Below, one piece after another: positions 5,139-6,376 of a stretch of DNA of 6,376 nt. The translations under genes and the position numbers were made by a program. The stretch is from positions 1-6,376 of the forward strand of contig JAIPEK010000135.1 of assembly GCA_021737205.1 (NCBI GenBank). Reading direction: 5' to 3'. Position 1 is the stretch's first letter. Each line of letters opens with the position of its first letter. Under the pieces are notes generated by a model. That model had not been told where the DNA came from and made no database searches. It worked only from the letters and a program-made list of their open reading frames with translations. Origin of the DNA: Desulfarculaceae bacterium (GTDB lineage Bacteria > Desulfobacterota > Desulfobacteria > Desulfobacterales > Desulfobacteraceae).

Positions 5139-6376
5139 CTACCTCCTTTTCAGGGTCTGAATGGCTTTAAGTGCCATACCGGTTGCATTCTGGTTCGATG
5201 TGACAACATCTGCCGGCTTATTGGCGCAGCCTGCTGCAAACATGCCGCCCTTCTCAAAGTCATTTACTATAAAGCCGTCGGGATTGAACTTCAAATCGGC
5301 ATTCGGTTTGTCCACAGACGTATTGGGCTCCATACCGGTGGCAAGAACCAGCATGTCCACGGTCTGCCGCACTTTATCCCCTGACAGAGTATCTTCGGCA
5401 ACAAGGGTTACATTGCCGGATCCGTCTTCTTCTTCCACCTCTGCAACCTTGCCTTTGACAAAAAAGACGTTTTCATCCTCTTTCAGCTTTTTGTAAAAGT
5501 TTTCATATTTCAGGCCCGGTGTTCTCAGATCAATATAGTAGATATAAATTTTTGCGGCAGGGTACTGCTCCCGGAGATAAGTGGCGTGTTTCAAAGATGC
5601 CATGCAGCATATATAGGAACAATAGGGCAGATGATTTTCATCCCTGGATCCGGCGCATTGGGCGAACGCAATGGTTTCGGGCTCCTTGTCGTCCGAGGGC
5701 CGGGTAATTTTTCCTTCGGTCGGGCCGTTTCCGGATGCAAGTCTTTCGAGCATCATGTTGGTGATCACGTTCTGGTAGCGGCCGAATCCCAGGTTGTCGA
5801 TCCGGGCGGCGTCATACGGTTTCCAACCCGTACTCCACACAACAGATCCAACCTTGAGATCGAATTTCTTTTCGGTCATGTCAAAATCAACCGCATCGTA
5901 CTTGCAGGCTTCTTTTACTTTTTCCCGATCATCGGCGGGCATGGACGCATCAATGACATATTTCTGCGGAAACGCCATTCTGTGAGGCAGATAGGCCGCT
6001 TTTTTCTTGTCCATCCCGAAGTTGAATTCGTTGGAAATTTCCGTTTCACAGACTTTTTCGCACTCCCCGCAACAGGTGCAGTTGTCGTTGACATATCTGG
6101 GATAGGTTTTGAGCTGAACCGTGTAGTCTCCGGCGGACCCTTCCACGCTGTCCACTTCCGTCATGGTATAGACTTTGATCTTGGGATTGTCCTTGATCCG
6201 GCGGTAATTAATTTCAAGTCCGCAAGTAGGCGGGCAAAGTTTGGGGAAGTAGTGTTTTAACTGGGCGACTCTTCCACCAAGGGAAGCTTCCTTTTCCACA
6301 AGGAAGACCTCATACCCCACCTCGGCTGCTTCAAGGGCGGTTGTAAGGCCGCTGATGCCACCGCCAACCACCATGA
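5139..6376 (-). CDS. qmoA: Quinone-interacting membrane-bound oxidoreductase subunit A (HdrA-like flavoprotein), N-terminus cut by right window edge
   Basis: QmoA is a soluble HdrA-like FAD protein of the Qmo complex. The visible 411 residues begin within the first beta strand, MVVGGGISGLTTALEAAE, the FAD-binding Rossmann motif. LGGR (32-35), CPPTCG (47-52), a CX2CX2CX3C cluster motif (Cys99/102/105/109), AQCAGSR (238-244), YCSYICCM (251-258), YIDLRTPG (280-287), LVLATGMEP (342-350) and MFAAGCANKP (378-387) follow. These are hallmarks of the HdrA/QmoA family. QmoA is about 410-420 aa, so nearly all of it is present. The ATG at 6372-6374 is probably not the true start: it would leave out the residues that normally precede VVGGG, and the two bases before it (TC) fit a codon for Ile, Val or Leu. 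Positions here are numbered from that methionine. The stop TAG (5139-5141) lies 8 nt from qmoB. APS reductase genes are often directly upstream, outside this window. Confidence 0.94.
   Translation of the reverse strand, partial: MVVGGGISGLTTALEAAEVGYEVFLVEKEASLGGRVAQLKHYFPKLCPPTCGLEINYRRIKDNPKIKVYTMTEVDSVEGSAGDYTVQLKTYPRYVNDNCTCCGECEKVCETEISNEFNFGMDKKKAAYLPHRMAFPQKYVIDASMPADDREKVKEACKYDAVDFDMTEKKFDLKVGSVVWSTGWKPYDAARIDNLGFGRYQNVITNMMLERLASGNGPTEGKITRPSDDKEPETIAFAQCAGSRDENHLPYCSYICCMASLKHATYLREQYPAAKIYIYYIDLRTPGLKYENFYKKLKEDENVFFVKGKVAEVEEEDGSGNVTLVAEDTLSGDKVRQTVDMLVLATGMEPNTSVDKPNADLKFNPDGFIVNDFEKGGMFAAGCANKPADVVTSNQNATGMALKAIQTLKRR
5142..5148 (-). promoter_or_regulatory. Shine-Dalgarno of qmoB inside the qmoA 3' end
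   Basis: AAGGAGG on the minus strand forms part of the last Lys-Arg-Arg codons of qmoA, immediately before its TAG. It lies 11 nt before the qmoB ATG at 5130. A ribosome ending qmoA covers this site, so translation of the two genes is probably coupled. Confidence 0.8.

Noticed and set aside
3922..5160. Long plus-strand open frame (412 codons) opposite qmoB
   Set aside because: It is fully antisense to a gene with clear domains, has no ribosome site or family motif, and its composition follows the opposite-strand codon pattern of qmoB.

Overview
The window comes from a Gram-negative dissimilatory sulfate reducer, most likely a member of the Desulfobacterota (former Deltaproteobacteria, Desulfobacteraceae-like). 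The main evidence is a qmoABC operon on the minus strand, which fills about three quarters of the window. It encodes the quinone-interacting membrane-bound oxidoreductase known to pass electrons between the menaquinone pool and adenylylsulfate (APS) reductase. The taxon is inferred from gene content and protein style, not from a search.

Layout from left to right. (1) 1-505, minus: the first 168 codons of leuB (3-isopropylmalate dehydrogenase), opened by a TTG start with a strong Shine-Dalgarno; the gene runs off the left edge. (2) 506-596: a very AT-rich divergent intergenic region holding a plausible sigma70 promoter for cobO. (3) 597-1115, plus: cobO/btuR, a cob(I)alamin adenosyltransferase, complete. 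(4) 1114-1155: a 14-bp perfect hairpin flanked by A5/T5, serving as a shared bidirectional terminator between convergent cobO and csp. (5) 1190-1393, minus: a 67-aa cold-shock-domain protein, also with a TTG start. (6) 1394-1569: csp leader with an 8-bp inverted repeat, and the strong terminator of the qmo operon. (7) 1570-2760 qmoC, 2797-5130 qmoB and 5139-6376 qmoA, all minus and tightly packed. qmoA runs off the right edge with at least a few N-terminal codons missing.

How the genes work together. QmoC has two [4Fe-4S] clusters on an HdrC-like head and a six-helix NarI-like membrane part, and takes electrons from menaquinol. QmoA and QmoB are soluble HdrA-like FAD/FeS proteins that carry electrons in the cytoplasm towards APS reductase. 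QmoB also has a ferredoxin domain and a fused MvhD/FlpD-like C-terminus. In many sulfate reducers aprBA lies immediately upstream of qmoA, which here would be just beyond the right edge and cannot be seen. leuB, cobO and csp look like unrelated housekeeping neighbours, each with its own signals.

No mobile elements, CRISPR, RNA genes or phage-like genes were seen, and no stretch longer than 180 bases lacks a gene. The region is ordinary core metabolism. The points most worth a second look are the two TTG starts, the csp leader inverted repeat, the cobO start without a Shine-Dalgarno, and cysteine/histidine details in the Qmo subunits.
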